Part shown: positions 34,317-42,855 of the stretch, in pieces
How the letters are laid out: each line of letters starts with the position of its first letter
How positions within the stretch are numbered: position 1 is the stretch's first letter
Origin: Bellilinea sp040754815
GTDB lineage: Bacteria; Chloroflexota; Anaerolineae; Anaerolineales; Anaerolineaceae
Length of the DNA: 64,000 nt
Reading direction: 5' to 3'
Assembly: GCA_040754815.1 (NCBI GenBank)
Contig: JBFMBX010000008.1
Location: forward strand, 1-64,000
Translations under genes and position numbers: made by a program
Notes under the pieces: model-generated
What the model saw: only the letters and a program-made list of their open reading frames with translations
What the model was told of the DNA's origin: nothing
Database searches by the model: none

Positions 34317-35054
34317 TTGGAAAAGCTAGGACTTAGCCTCGGCTTTATTTTGATCCAGATCCTTACTTTCGGGATTGTCTTTATCGTCTTGAAAGAATGG
34401 GTTTATAAACCATTAACTGCTCAACTGGAAAAACGGCGGCGGGCAATTGCACAGGGTCTTGAAGATGCCCGGGTAGCCGCCGAAGCCCGCGCCAATGCCG
34501 AAAGGGAATCAAATCGAATTATTGCAGAAGCCCAACAAAAAGCTGCTGAAATTGTACGGGAAGCCACCGAACGCGCTGAGGCTGCCGCCAAGGACGTTCG
34601 TTTGCAGGCAAATGCTGAAATTGCCAAAATGCGTGAACAGGCAATGGCAGAGATTGAACAGGAGCGTAACCGTGTGTTGAGCGAGGTGCGCTCTCAGATA
34701 GCTGCCCTGGCCATTGCTGCGACTCAGAAATTGATCGGTGTCACGCTTGATGAACAACGGCAGCATGCCTTACTGGAGGAATTCTTCTCCGGTGTGCGCG
34801 GCGGTAAGGTGCTTGTGCTGGAAGGCGAAACCATAACCGGCCAAGCGGCTGAGATCACCAGTGCCTTGCCGCTCAGTGAGAAAGAACAGCAGGCCGTAAA
34901 ACAGGATATCCTGTCCAGATTAGGTGGGGCGGCTTCGGTAACTTTTCGGGTGGATCCCTCTATTTTGGGTGGACTGATCATCAAAGTGGGTGATCGGGTG
35001 ATTGACGGGTCGGTTGCCGGTCAGTTACAGGGTTTGCGGCAGACCTTACTGTAA
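34317..35054 (+). CDS. atpF: ATP synthase subunit b fused to the delta C-terminal domain
   Basis: 245 residues from a TTG with AGGAGGAGG upstream. Residues 5-25 are the single membrane helix of subunit b. Residues about 30-160 form the long charged right-handed coiled coil (EARANAERESNRIIAEAQQKAAEIVREATERAEAAA). Residues about 175-245 match the C-terminal domain of delta/OSCP (ITSALPLSEKEQQAVKQDI, then VDPSILGGLIIKVGDRVIDGSVAGQLQGL). The alpha-binding N-terminal delta domain appears missing. b-delta fusions are known in some actinobacteria, with a different layout. No F1 gene follows. Confidence 0.9.
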   Translation: MEKLGLSLGFILIQILTFGIVFIVLKEWVYKPLTAQLEKRRRAIAQGLEDARVAAEARANAERESNRIIAEAQQKAAEIVREATERAEAAAKDVRLQANAEIAKMREQAMAEIEQERNRVLSEVRSQIAALAIAATQKLIGVTLDEQRQHALLEEFFSGVRGGKVLVLEGETITGQAAEITSALPLSEKEQQAVKQDILSRLGGAASVTFRVDPSILGGLIIKVGDRVIDGSVAGQLQGLRQTLL

Positions 35055-35079
35055 TCTCAAATCAAAGTAGGAAAATTTT

Positions 35080-35117
35080 GCCACCTGTGGTATAAAACGA
35101 CAGGTGGCTTTTGTTCT
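35080..35117 (+). terminator. Terminator of the F0 operon
   Basis: GCCACCTGT (35080-35088) pairs perfectly with ACAGGTGGC (35100-35108), followed by TTTTGTTCT. It is 25 bp after the atpF stop and separates the F0 genes from murE. Confidence 0.85.
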
Positions 35118-35122
35118 AAACC

Positions 35123-36691
35123 ATGAAAAAATTTGAGGACTTACTTCGGGCGATTCCTTTTCTGGTTTTGAATGCTCGCAACATCGAAGGAGTGATGGTG
35201 AGCGGGATTTCGCTGGATTCCCGTCAGGTTCAAAAGGGTGATTTCTTTGTTGCCCTGAGCGGCGGGAATACGGATGGTCACCGCTATATTCCAGACGCAA
35301 TCAAGCGAGGTGCAGTAGCGGTGGTCGGCAGCAAACCAGCAGTTGATATGCCTGCTGATTTCCCCTTTGTTCAGGTAGAAAATACACGGGCTGCGCTGGC
35401 TCATCTTTCGGCAGCGTTTTACGATTTTCCGGCGCGCGCTCTTACGGTGATTGGTGTTACCGGAACGGATGGAAAAACCACAACCTCGAACATCATTTAT
35501 TCAATCCTGAGGAGCGCCGGGCTGAAGGCGGGGATTATCTCAACGGTAAATGCTGTAATTGGCGAGGAAGTCATTGACACGGGTTTCCATGTCACCACGC
35601 CGGAAGCACCGGATGTGCAGCGCTACCTTGCCAGAATGAGGGATGCCGGCTTAACCCATGTGGTTCTGGAAGCAACCTCGCACGGACTGGCACAAGACCG
35701 GGTGACGGCTTGTGAGTTCGATATTGGTGTGGTTACCAATATCACCCATGAACATCTGGATTATCATGGTTCGTATGAAGCCTACCTGGCTGCCAAAGCG
35801 CGGTTATTTGAACATTTGCAGACCACCATCGTAAAACCGCAGGGTAATCCCCGTTTAGCAGTTCTCAATCGAGATGATCAATCATTTTCTTATCTCAACG
35901 ATCTTGTAACGGGGCGAAAATTGACTTACAGCGTGCGGGAAAATGCCAGTTTTGTGGCATTTTCACCACGATATACGCCGGCAGGGGTCAGTTTTCGAGT
36001 TCGCTACGGGGAAGATGGGAAAATGGATGTTGAAAGCCGGCTGATCGGCGAATACAATATTTCTAACATTCTGGCTGCGCTCACCGCCACGATTGGCGGA
36101 TTGAAAATCGAACCGGCATTGGCCGCCGAAGGGGTGAAACGGATGCAACCGGTTGCCGGCAGGATGGAGCGAATTGATCTTGGACAGGACTTCCTTGCCA
36201 TTGTAGATTTTGCACACACCCCGAATGCCTTGAAACGCGCCTTAGAAACAGCCCGTCAGATGACAGCAGGGCGGGTGATTGCCGTTTTCGGGTCGGCAGG
36301 ATTGCGAGACCGATTGAAGCGGCGAATGATGGCGGAAATTTCGGCGGAGATGGCCGATGTAACGATATTAACGGCAGAGGATCCGCGCACCGAATCGCTG
36401 GATGAAATTTTAGAGGAGATGGCAGCGGCGGCGAAACAGCGTGGGGCTGTTGAAGGTCAAAACCTGTTTCGCGTAGCCGACAGAGGGGATGCGATTCGTT
36501 TGGGCGTGCAGATGGCAAAACAGGGCGACCTGATCATGGCGCTGGGAAAAGGCCACGAGCAGTCCATGTGTTTTGGTGAAATTGAGTATCCATGGGATGA
36601 CCGCACAGCCATGCGCGCTGCGCTGGCAGAGCGGTTGGGGCTGAGCGGTTATTCGATGCCTTACTTACCAACCCGGCAAGCAAATAATTAA
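35123..36691 (+). CDS. murE: UDP-MurNAc-tripeptide synthetase (MurE family)
   Basis: A 522-residue Mur ligase. The N-terminal UDP-MurNAc binding domain has GISLDSRQVQKGDFFVAL. The ATP-binding P-loop GVTGTDGKTT is at residues 111-120, and VLEATSHGL and TNITHEHLDYH follow. The third-residue specificity motif reads EDPR (about residue 420) instead of the DNPR typical of diaminopimelate-adding enzymes or DNPA of lysine-adding ones, so the amino acid added is uncertain (ornithine is another known choice). It adds the third residue of the peptidoglycan stem peptide. It stands alone between terminators. Confidence 0.88.
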   Translation: MKKFEDLLRAIPFLVLNARNIEGVMVSGISLDSRQVQKGDFFVALSGGNTDGHRYIPDAIKRGAVAVVGSKPAVDMPADFPFVQVENTRAALAHLSAAFYDFPARALTVIGVTGTDGKTTTSNIIYSILRSAGLKAGIISTVNAVIGEEVIDTGFHVTTPEAPDVQRYLARMRDAGLTHVVLEATSHGLAQDRVTACEFDIGVVTNITHEHLDYHGSYEAYLAAKARLFEHLQTTIVKPQGNPRLAVLNRDDQSFSYLNDLVTGRKLTYSVRENASFVAFSPRYTPAGVSFRVRYGEDGKMDVESRLIGEYNISNILAALTATIGGLKIEPALAAEGVKRMQPVAGRMERIDLGQDFLAIVDFAHTPNALKRALETARQMTAGRVIAVFGSAGLRDRLKRRMMAEISAEMADVTILTAEDPRTESLDEILEEMAAAAKQRGAVEGQNLFRVADRGDAIRLGVQMAKQGDLIMALGKGHEQSMCFGEIEYPWDDRTAMRAALAERLGLSGYSMPYLPTRQANN

Positions 36692-36720
36692 ACTGCCCCC
36701 ACTCAGGGGGCAGTTGTTTT
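36691..36720. terminator. Bidirectional terminator between murE and pnp
   Basis: AACTGCCCCC (36691-36700) and GGGGGCAGTT (36706-36715) form a perfect 10-bp stem with a 5-base loop. GTTTTTAAAA follows on the plus strand, and an A/T-rich side on the other strand serves the convergent pnp. Confidence 0.88.
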
Positions 36721-36738
36721 TAAAAAAGGTCAATTTGA

Positions 36739-38985
36739 CTATCTTCGGTGCTGGCCGCCGCGGTCTCCGCCGCCGCGCCGTTCACTGCCGCCCGGGCGTC
36801 CTCCACCAGAAGGACGACCGCCGGATGGACGTCCACCGGAAGGTCTGCCTCCGCTGCGTCCGTTGCGGTCGTTAGCCTGTGCTTCTTCCAGTGACCAGCC
36901 CTCCAATACGGCCTGCCGCGAAAGGCGAATTTTTCCGCTTTCATCAATGCCGGTCACCATAACGGTGATTTCATCACCCACATCCACCACATCCTGCACA
37001 CTGGCAACCCGTTCGCTGTCCAGTTGGGAAATGTGCACCATGCCATCCACGTTCGGCAGAATTTCTACGAAGGCGCCGAAATCGGTAACCCGCACGACTT
37101 TGCCGGTATAAATCCGACCGAGCTGCGGGATTTCGACCAGCGATTCGATCCGTTCGCGGGCAGCGCTTTCACCTACTCCATCGGTAGCGGCGATGTAAAC
37201 AGTGCCATCGTCATCAATATCAATTTTGGTGTTGGTTTCTTCTTGTATGGCACGAATGATTTTACCGCCCGGCCCGATGATTGCGCCGATCTTATCCACC
37301 GGAACTTTAATGATGGTGATGCGCGGGGCGTGCGGTTTGAGCTGCGGGCGAGGGGCAGGGATCACTTCCAGCATTTTGTCCAGAATGAACAGACGCGCCT
37401 GACGAGCCTGTTCCAGTGCCTCGGTCATCAACTCTGCCGTGATGCCTTTGATTTTGATATCCATTTGTAAGGCGGTGATGCCATCGCGGGTGCCGGCAAC
37501 TTTGAAATCCATATCGCCGAGGTGGTCTTCCATTCCCTGAATGTCGGTCAGAATCTGGTACTTATCGCCTTCCTTGATTAGTCCCATCGCCACACCGGCA
37601 ACAGGGGCTTTGATGGGAACACCGGTGTCCATCAAGGCCAGCGTGGAACCGCATACGGAAGCCATGGAGGTGGAACCGTTTGAGGAAAGCACCTCTGAAA
37701 CGAGCCGCAGGGTGTAGGGAAATTCTTTTTCAGGCGGGATAACCGGCACCAACGCCCGTTCGGCTAATGCTCCGTGACCAATTTCACGGCGGGATTGGCC
37801 GCGCAGAGGTTTGACTTCCCCTGTGGAGTAGGGCGGGAAATTGTAGTGGTGCATGTAGCGTTTGGTTTCGACGGGGGTGAGGTTATCCAGTTCCTGCGCC
37901 TCTTTGGGGGTTCCCAAAGTAGCCAGTGTGAGCACCTGAGTTTCACCACGGGTAAAGAGACCGGAGCCGTGCGCCCGTGGGGAGACATCCACTTCGCACC
38001 AGATTGGACGAATTTCGGTGGGTGTGCGGCCGTCTGGTCGAATACCGCGGGTGAGGATGCGATTGCGCACCACTTCTTTTAATACCTGATCGAAGGCCTC
38101 GGTAACTTTATTGACAAGTGTTTCATCTTCGGCAATGAATTCTGCCACAATCGTTTCGCGCAACTCATCGAGGCTTTCGTTCAATTCGGCTTTGGTGTGG
38201 GGGGCATCCAGCCGGGCTTCAATTTCGGCTGCTGCTCGCTGACGGACACGCTCTACGAGGCTTTCATCAATGGTTTCGATGGTAACCTCGCGCTTGGGCT
38301 TGCCGACTTCGGCGGCCATCCTTTCCTGTACATCAATCAGCGGCTGAAGCGCTTGATGACCGAACATGAGTGCCTCAACCATCACATCCTCAGGAATGAT
38401 GTCGGCGCCGCATTCGACCATCAGGATTGCATCACGAGTTCCGGCGATGCGCAGGTCGAGATCGGATTGTTCTTTCTGTTCAAAGGTGGGATTGATGATG
38501 AACTCCCCGTTGATGCGGCCGACCCGCACCGCGCCGATGGGGCCGCCCCACGGAATATCCGAGACCATCAGTGCGGCAGAAGCGGCATTGACGGCGAGAA
38601 TATCCAGCGGGTTGTCTTTATCGGCAGAGAGGGAAAAGCAGATAACCTGCACCTCGTTGCGCATGTTCTTCTGAAAGAGCGGGCGCAAAGGCCGGTCTAT
38701 CAGACGAGAAATAAGAATGGCCTCATCGGAAGGTTTACCTTCTCTGCGGAAGAAGGAACCCGGAATACGGCCGCCGGCATACATTCGTTCCTCGTAATCC
38801 ACAGACAGTGGGAAGAAATCTATGCCTTCTCTGACGCCGCCCATCGTTGCGGCGGCAAATACAATGGAATCACCAAGGCGAAGGGTGACGGCGCCACCCG
38901 CCTGCCCGGCAAGTTTGCCCGTTTCGATGGTGATATTACGACCACCGACCTGGGCGGTGTAAATTTTTGCTTCAGGTTTACTCAT
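36739..38985 (-). CDS. pnp: Polyribonucleotide nucleotidyltransferase (PNPase) with RG-rich tail
   Basis: A 748-residue phosphorolytic 3'-5' exoribonuclease. Two RNase PH-like domains (about 1-230 and 310-540), a KH domain (IIGPGGKIIRAIQEETNTKIDIDDDGTV) and an S1 domain (GRIYTGKVVRVTDFGAFVEILPNVDGMVHISQL) are in the standard order. The tail from about residue 705 is a low-complexity stretch of GGRPSG repeats and RGGG, likely an RNA-binding disordered tail. GAAAGGAAAT precedes the start. It follows rpsO as in many bacteria, after a gap containing two large hairpins. Confidence 0.97.
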   Translation of the reverse strand: MSKPEAKIYTAQVGGRNITIETGKLAGQAGGAVTLRLGDSIVFAAATMGGVREGIDFFPLSVDYEERMYAGGRIPGSFFRREGKPSDEAILISRLIDRPLRPLFQKNMRNEVQVICFSLSADKDNPLDILAVNAASAALMVSDIPWGGPIGAVRVGRINGEFIINPTFEQKEQSDLDLRIAGTRDAILMVECGADIIPEDVMVEALMFGHQALQPLIDVQERMAAEVGKPKREVTIETIDESLVERVRQRAAAEIEARLDAPHTKAELNESLDELRETIVAEFIAEDETLVNKVTEAFDQVLKEVVRNRILTRGIRPDGRTPTEIRPIWCEVDVSPRAHGSGLFTRGETQVLTLATLGTPKEAQELDNLTPVETKRYMHHYNFPPYSTGEVKPLRGQSRREIGHGALAERALVPVIPPEKEFPYTLRLVSEVLSSNGSTSMASVCGSTLALMDTGVPIKAPVAGVAMGLIKEGDKYQILTDIQGMEDHLGDMDFKVAGTRDGITALQMDIKIKGITAELMTEALEQARQARLFILDKMLEVIPAPRPQLKPHAPRITIIKVPVDKIGAIIGPGGKIIRAIQEETNTKIDIDDDGTVYIAATDGVGESAARERIESLVEIPQLGRIYTGKVVRVTDFGAFVEILPNVDGMVHISQLDSERVASVQDVVDVGDEITVMVTGIDESGKIRLSRQAVLEGWSLEEAQANDRNGRSGGRPSGGRPSGGRPSGGGRPGGSERRGGGDRGGQHRR

Positions 38986-39005
38986 GTTTTATTTCCTTTC
39001 TTTTT

Positions 39006-39081
39006 CCCCCACCCGGTTAGGGACTGAAAGCTGGCGAGGATGAAGATTTCCTCTTCAGGTTTCAATACCCAACCGTGGGGG
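39006..39081 (-). promoter_or_regulatory. Large hairpin in the pnp leader
   Basis: A long imperfect stem 20 nt upstream of the pnp start. CCCCCAC (39006-39012) pairs with GTGGGGG (39075-39081), GGTT (39015-39018) with AACC (39071-39074), GGG (39020-39022) with CCC (39068-39070), and TGAAA (39025-39029) with TTTCA (39060-39064). In E. coli the pnp leader forms a stem that RNase III cuts and PNPase then uses to repress itself. A similar role here is inference from position and shape. Confidence 0.55.
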
Positions 39082-39127
39082 TGATGATAAAAATGTATTC
39101 AATTATCGCGGCAGAACGATGCGATTT

Positions 39128-39175
39128 CATAAAACGAGTAGATGGTTCAACTTGCCGCCATCTACTCGTTTTATG
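39128..39175 (-). terminator. Hairpin after rpsO
   Basis: An 18-bp perfect stem, AAAACGAGTAGATGG (39131-39145) with CCATCTACTCGTTTT (39158-39172), extended by three pairs on the outside, five bases after the rpsO stop. The T-run lies inside the stem, not after it, so it may act as a partial terminator or a 3'-end protecting or processing hairpin between rpsO and pnp. Confidence 0.65.
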
Positions 39176-39179
39176 GCTC

Positions 39180-39452
39180 TTAGCGGTAACGCAGGTTCAA
39201 CCGCTCAACAAGGGCCTGATACCGCGCCAGATCTTTACGACGCAGGTATGCCAGCAAACGGCGGCGGCGTCCAACCATCTTGAGCAATCCGCGGCGTGAT
39301 GATTCATCGTGCTTGTTGTTGCGCAGATGCTCGGTCAGCTGGTTGATGCGCTTGGTTAGAATGGCCACCTGCACCTCCGGCGAACCGGTGTCGCTCTCAT
39401 GGCGGTGGTATTCGCCGATAATTTCGGCTTTGGCTTCTTTTGTCAAGGTCAT
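39180..39452 (-). CDS. rpsO: 30S ribosomal protein S15
   Basis: A 90-residue four-helix protein, MTLTKEAKAEIIGEYHRHESDTGSPEVQVAILTKRINQLTEHL and onward, ending ARYQALVERLNLRYR, essentially invariant length. S15 binds the three-way junction of 16S rRNA h20-22 and in many bacteria represses itself through its own leader. TCAGGAGTAAG lies upstream of the ATG. Confidence 0.98.
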   Translation of the reverse strand: MTLTKEAKAEIIGEYHRHESDTGSPEVQVAILTKRINQLTEHLRNNKHDESSRRGLLKMVGRRRRLLAYLRRKDLARYQALVERLNLRYR

Positions 39453-39502
39453 GACGTCTGCTTACTCCTGAATTAATAGATTGATTTTGAGCAGGTCTCC
39501 GA

Positions 39503-39573
39503 TTCAGCAGCCTAAACCGCTGAAAGGTCCAGTCACAGCCCCCTATTATACCAGAATTTTCTAAAAATGTGGA
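39503..39573 (-). promoter_or_regulatory. rpsO promoter and leader hairpin
   Basis: On the minus strand TCCACA (39568-39573), 17 bp and TATAAT (39545-39550) give a start near 39538. The leader of about 85 nt holds a hairpin, TTCAGC (39503-39508) with GCTGAA (39519-39524). S15 leaders are very diverse, and this one was not matched to a known type. In the rest of the 272-bp gap (to 39724) nothing else was recognised. Confidence 0.5.
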
Positions 39574-39724
39574 ATTGTCCCGATTTGAAGCGGCCTTTCA
39601 GGATACATACCATTCAATGAATGTAAGACGCTGAAAATTGCGGACAAGAAAATAACATTTTCCTGAGAGGATCATTAGTTTCGGTAGTTTTTCCGTTAAT
39701 GTGCCAATCGGCTTGCGGTTTTGA

Positions 39725-40528
39725 TTATTCTCGCTTGAGCATGGGGCGGATTCTCTCTTGAATTTCTTTTGGGAAGGCGGGTAAACAACGGCGAATCAGG
39801 CGATGTAAATCGGGTGAGTCACTGCTTCCCACCAGCTGGCGAATATAAAATACCAGTTCGGCAGGGGTTCGCTCCGCAAGTGCAATCAACAATGAAGTTA
39901 GTTCATAGCCGTGAGCTTTGGGGTAATTGTAAAAAATGGGTGTACATAGATTAAACACAGTGGGAATGTTTTCGAACTGGCGATCTTTTATAAGGGGTAA
40001 GATGGCCATTAAACCCCGCTTTTGCACACGTTCTGAGGAATCGGCTAACCACTCCTCGATTGTGTTCAACCATTTTTGAATGGAAAAGCGGCGGAGCGTG
40101 ATTGTGCCTTCTGAAAAGAGACGTTCCAGTAAAATCTGGTCGGTTTCCTCTTCTGCCCATTGCTTAATCAAAGTGATTACCGAATCAGATGCGGAGGCGG
40201 GAATTGTACCGGCAATAAAAATTGCCAGCAATCGAGGCTCTTCTTTATTCTCTCTCCACAAGTAATTTGCCAATTTGATGGCGGGCGAAGGATTTTCTGA
40301 AATCAGGTGATTTAATGCCAGTTCAATCTGGCGGATAACGATGGGAGGTACATGATAGGCACCGATTGAGCGACTGGATTCTGGATTGGCGGCGGACGGA
40401 CGGTAGGTATGATCGGCATACTGTTCCAGTATGCCCCGCAGGGCATCGGCAAATTCTGCCGGTTGGGTATATAACCAGACCAGCGATTCGATTTGTTTTT
40501 TCAGTTTGACGAGCGAAACTGCCGGCAT
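39725..40528 (-). CDS. Helical-repeat protein, AlkD/HEAT-like
   Basis: 267 residues from the ATG at 40528, 4 bp after the proS stop (a longer reading runs into proS). The protein is all-helical with paired amphipathic helices (LLAIFIAGTIPASASDSVITLIKQWAEEETDQILLERLF, then ADSSERVQKRGLMAILPLIKD). This resembles HEAT-type or DNA-alkylation-repair (AlkD-like) solenoids. Neither a catalytic Asp/Trp set nor a partner can be proven by eye. It is probably cotranscribed with proS. Confidence 0.6.
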   Translation of the reverse strand: MPAVSLVKLKKQIESLVWLYTQPAEFADALRGILEQYADHTYRPSAANPESSRSIGAYHVPPIVIRQIELALNHLISENPSPAIKLANYLWRENKEEPRLLAIFIAGTIPASASDSVITLIKQWAEEETDQILLERLFSEGTITLRRFSIQKWLNTIEEWLADSSERVQKRGLMAILPLIKDRQFENIPTVFNLCTPIFYNYPKAHGYELTSLLIALAERTPAELVFYIRQLVGSSDSPDLHRLIRRCLPAFPKEIQERIRPMLKRE

Positions 40529-40532
40529 TTTT

Positions 40533-41966
40533 TCAGTAGGCGCGGGCAAAATATACCTTGCGGTGAGCGGTTTTACCGCACACGATGCAATTACCCTCTC
40601 CCTCGGGCTGATCAAGGGGCATACACCGTGTAGTTGCTTTGGTATCTTCCTTGACTTTCGCTTCACACTCGGCGCTGCCGCACCACCACGAAAATGCCCA
40701 CCCATTCTGGACTACTGCTCTCAATTCATCGTAAGTTTTCGGGTCGAAAATGTGTTCGTCGCGGAAACGAGTCGCCCGTTCCAGTAAGGAAGTTTGAATT
40801 TCTTGCAGGACAATTCCAATGTGACTTTCCAGTTGTTCGATTGGGAGGGTGGACTTGCCCGCTTTGCCGGGTAAATGCCGGCGCGCCAGAGTGACCACGC
40901 CGTTGTCCACGTCCTTTGGTCCAATTTCGATGCGCAACGGCACACCACGGAGTTCCCAGTCGTTAAACTTGAAACCGGGTGTTACTTCGGTACGCAAATC
41001 CACCTTAATTCGCCATTGGGAAAGTTGTTTTTCAACCTGTTGAACAGCGGCCAGTACTTTGGATTGTTCCTGATCGTTCTTGTAGATGGGAATGACAACG
41101 ATTTGAATGGGCGCAAGGCGCGGAGGCAGGATCAACCCCTGATCATCACCGTGGGTCATGATGATTGCACCGATGAATCGGGTGGAAAGTCCCCAAGAGG
41201 TTGTCCAGCAGTACTGCAGCGTGTTGTTGGGGTCGAGATATTGAATCTCGAATGCTCTGGCAAAGTTCTGCCCTAAAAAGTGAGAAGTGCCGGCTTGCAG
41301 GGCGCGGGTATCTCCCATCATGGCTTCAATGGTATAAGAATCAACCGCACCGGCAAACTTTTCGGTTTCACTCTTTTTGCCGGGAATGACCGGTACGGCG
41401 GCTTCATTGATGGCGAAGTCCGCATAAACATTCAACATACGTATGGTTTCTTCTAAAGCCTCTTCTGCCGTGGCGTGGGCAGTATGTCCTTCCTGCCAGT
41501 AAAATTCAAGGGTGCGTAAAAACAGGCGTGTACGCATTTCCCAGCGGACTACATTACCCCACTGGTTGATGAGTACTGGCAAGTCGCGGTAGGATTTGAT
41601 CCATTTAGAATACATGTAACCGATAATGGTTTCGGAGGTTGGGCGGACTACCAGTGGCTCTTCCAGTTTTTCGCCTCCACCAATGGTCACTACAGCCAGT
41701 TCGGGAGAAAATCCCTCGACATGTTGCTTCTCTTTTTCGAGGAAGGACATGGGAATGAAGAGCGGAAAAGCAGCATTAACATGGCCGGTTGCTTTGAAGC
41801 GTTTATCCAGTGCCTGCTGAATATTTTCCCACAATGCCCAGCCGTATGGACGAACCACCATACACCCGCGGACGGGGGCGTAATCGGCCATTTCGGCTCG
41901 CTGGATGACTTGATTGTACCATTCGGAGTAGTTTTCACTGCGTGAGGGTAGTTTATCGTTACTCAT
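40533..41966 (-). CDS. proS: Prolyl-tRNA synthetase, eukaryote/archaeon-like type
   Basis: 477 residues. Class II motifs are visible: motif 2 in NQWGNVVRWEMRTRLFLRTLEFYWQEGHTAHAT and motif 3 in SHGDDQGLILPPRLAP-like MTHGDDQGLILPPRLAP. The bacterial editing insertion is absent. The anticodon domain is followed by the extra C-terminal domain of the eukaryotic/archaeal type, with Cys pairs (SWWCGSAECEAKVKED, then GNCIVCGKTA) and a terminal Tyr. AGGTGA lies six bases before the ATG. This type is scattered among bacteria. Confidence 0.95.
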   Translation of the reverse strand: MSNDKLPSRSENYSEWYNQVIQRAEMADYAPVRGCMVVRPYGWALWENIQQALDKRFKATGHVNAAFPLFIPMSFLEKEKQHVEGFSPELAVVTIGGGEKLEEPLVVRPTSETIIGYMYSKWIKSYRDLPVLINQWGNVVRWEMRTRLFLRTLEFYWQEGHTAHATAEEALEETIRMLNVYADFAINEAAVPVIPGKKSETEKFAGAVDSYTIEAMMGDTRALQAGTSHFLGQNFARAFEIQYLDPNNTLQYCWTTSWGLSTRFIGAIIMTHGDDQGLILPPRLAPIQIVVIPIYKNDQEQSKVLAAVQQVEKQLSQWRIKVDLRTEVTPGFKFNDWELRGVPLRIEIGPKDVDNGVVTLARRHLPGKAGKSTLPIEQLESHIGIVLQEIQTSLLERATRFRDEHIFDPKTYDELRAVVQNGWAFSWWCGSAECEAKVKEDTKATTRCMPLDQPEGEGNCIVCGKTAHRKVYFARAY

Positions 41967-41989
41967 GGATTTTCACCTGAAAAAAAGGA

Positions 41990-42523
41990 TTATTGCCTGA
42001 TTGCCATTTGATAGGCTTGCTCGATGGTGCTGGCAAATTGAAGAAAATCCCAATCCCCTGAATGAGCGTATTCTTCCATTTGCTGACGGATTGTATCATA
42101 AATGGTTTTCCAGCCATGACCAAATAACACCAGCGGGCGCGGCGGCAGGGCATGAATGACCAGCAAATTCCAGTATAGAGTGGTTTCGGCCAGTGTGCCG
42201 GGGCCGCCGGGTAAAACAATGGCCGAATCGCAGCCGTATATCAATTTCTGCATTCTTTCCAGCAAAGTCTGGCAGCGCCATTCCTCTTTCACCCATGGGT
42301 TGGGGCCATTTTTACGCCAACGCTCAATTTCCTCACAGGTGACGCCAATCACATGTCCGCCGGCTTCGGCAGCGCCTCGCGAAACGGCTTCCATTGTTCC
42401 CATGTAACCACCGGTCAGGACGATGTGACCTCCCTCGGCGATCATTCGCCCCAACTGCATGGCTGTCTCGTAGGCGGGTTGACCCGCTTTGGGTCTTGAA
42501 CTGCCAAATACGGTGATCTTCAT
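41990..42523 (-). CDS. LOG-family protein (lysine-decarboxylase-like fold)
   Basis: 177 residues from the ATG at 42523 (MKITVFGSSRPKAGQPAYE). The longer reading overlaps the gene before it. A Rossmann-like fold with GGHIVLTGGYMGTMEAVSRGA and PGGPGTLAE (residues 105-113), the motif of LOG phosphoribohydrolases that release cytokinin-type bases from nucleotides and of related nucleotide-binding proteins. The true substrate is unknown. It is 17 bp downstream of the MazG-like gene, so a shared role in nucleotide housekeeping is plausible. Confidence 0.82.
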   Translation of the reverse strand: MKITVFGSSRPKAGQPAYETAMQLGRMIAEGGHIVLTGGYMGTMEAVSRGAAEAGGHVIGVTCEEIERWRKNGPNPWVKEEWRCQTLLERMQKLIYGCDSAIVLPGGPGTLAETTLYWNLLVIHALPPRPLVLFGHGWKTIYDTIRQQMEEYAHSGDWDFLQFASTIEQAYQMAIRQ

Positions 42524-42540
42524 GGCTGTTTGAATGTCCT

Positions 42541-42855
42541 CTATTTTACCTGATCCTGACCCCAATTACGCTGATAATTCTCTTTTAATTTTTTCAGGAT
42601 GGCCTTTTCAAGGTCTATTTTGTTCAGGTGAGCCAATTGGAAGAGATAAAGAGCAACATCGGCCAGTTCACCTGCAAGTCGGTCACGATCGGCAGCAATT
42701 TCTGTCCACTGAAAGTGTTCCAGAACTTCTGCGGCTTCCAGAGAGAGGGAAATGGCTATATTGCGGGGTGTTTGCGGGCGCGGGCTGTCGTTATCATACC
42801 AGCCTTTGCTGTGGACGAATTGATCCATTGCACGGATGAGATCATTGAGGTGCAT
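42541..42855 (-). CDS. Small MazG-like nucleotide pyrophosphohydrolase
   Basis: A 104-residue all-alpha protein. The metal-binding pattern is Glu40-x2-Glu43 (SLEAAEVLEHFQW) and Glu63-x2-Asp66 (ELADVALYLFQLA). Length and the FQW motif resemble the single-domain dCTP pyrophosphatase (RS21-C6/DCTPP1) branch. It probably cleans the dNTP pool of modified nucleotides. It overlaps the GT87 gene upstream by 14 bp. Confidence 0.85.
   Translation of the reverse strand: MHLNDLIRAMDQFVHSKGWYDNDSPRPQTPRNIAISLSLEAAEVLEHFQWTEIAADRDRLAGELADVALYLFQLAHLNKIDLEKAILKKLKENYQRNWGQDQVK

Noticed and set aside
36795..36870. Short tandem repeat possibly of CRISPR or mobile origin
   Set aside because: The repeated units are in frame and encode the GGRPSG tail of PNPase; no spacers.
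38197..39027. 276-residue plus-strand open frame opposite pnp
   Set aside because: Shadow of the PNPase gene; it also runs over the pnp leader.
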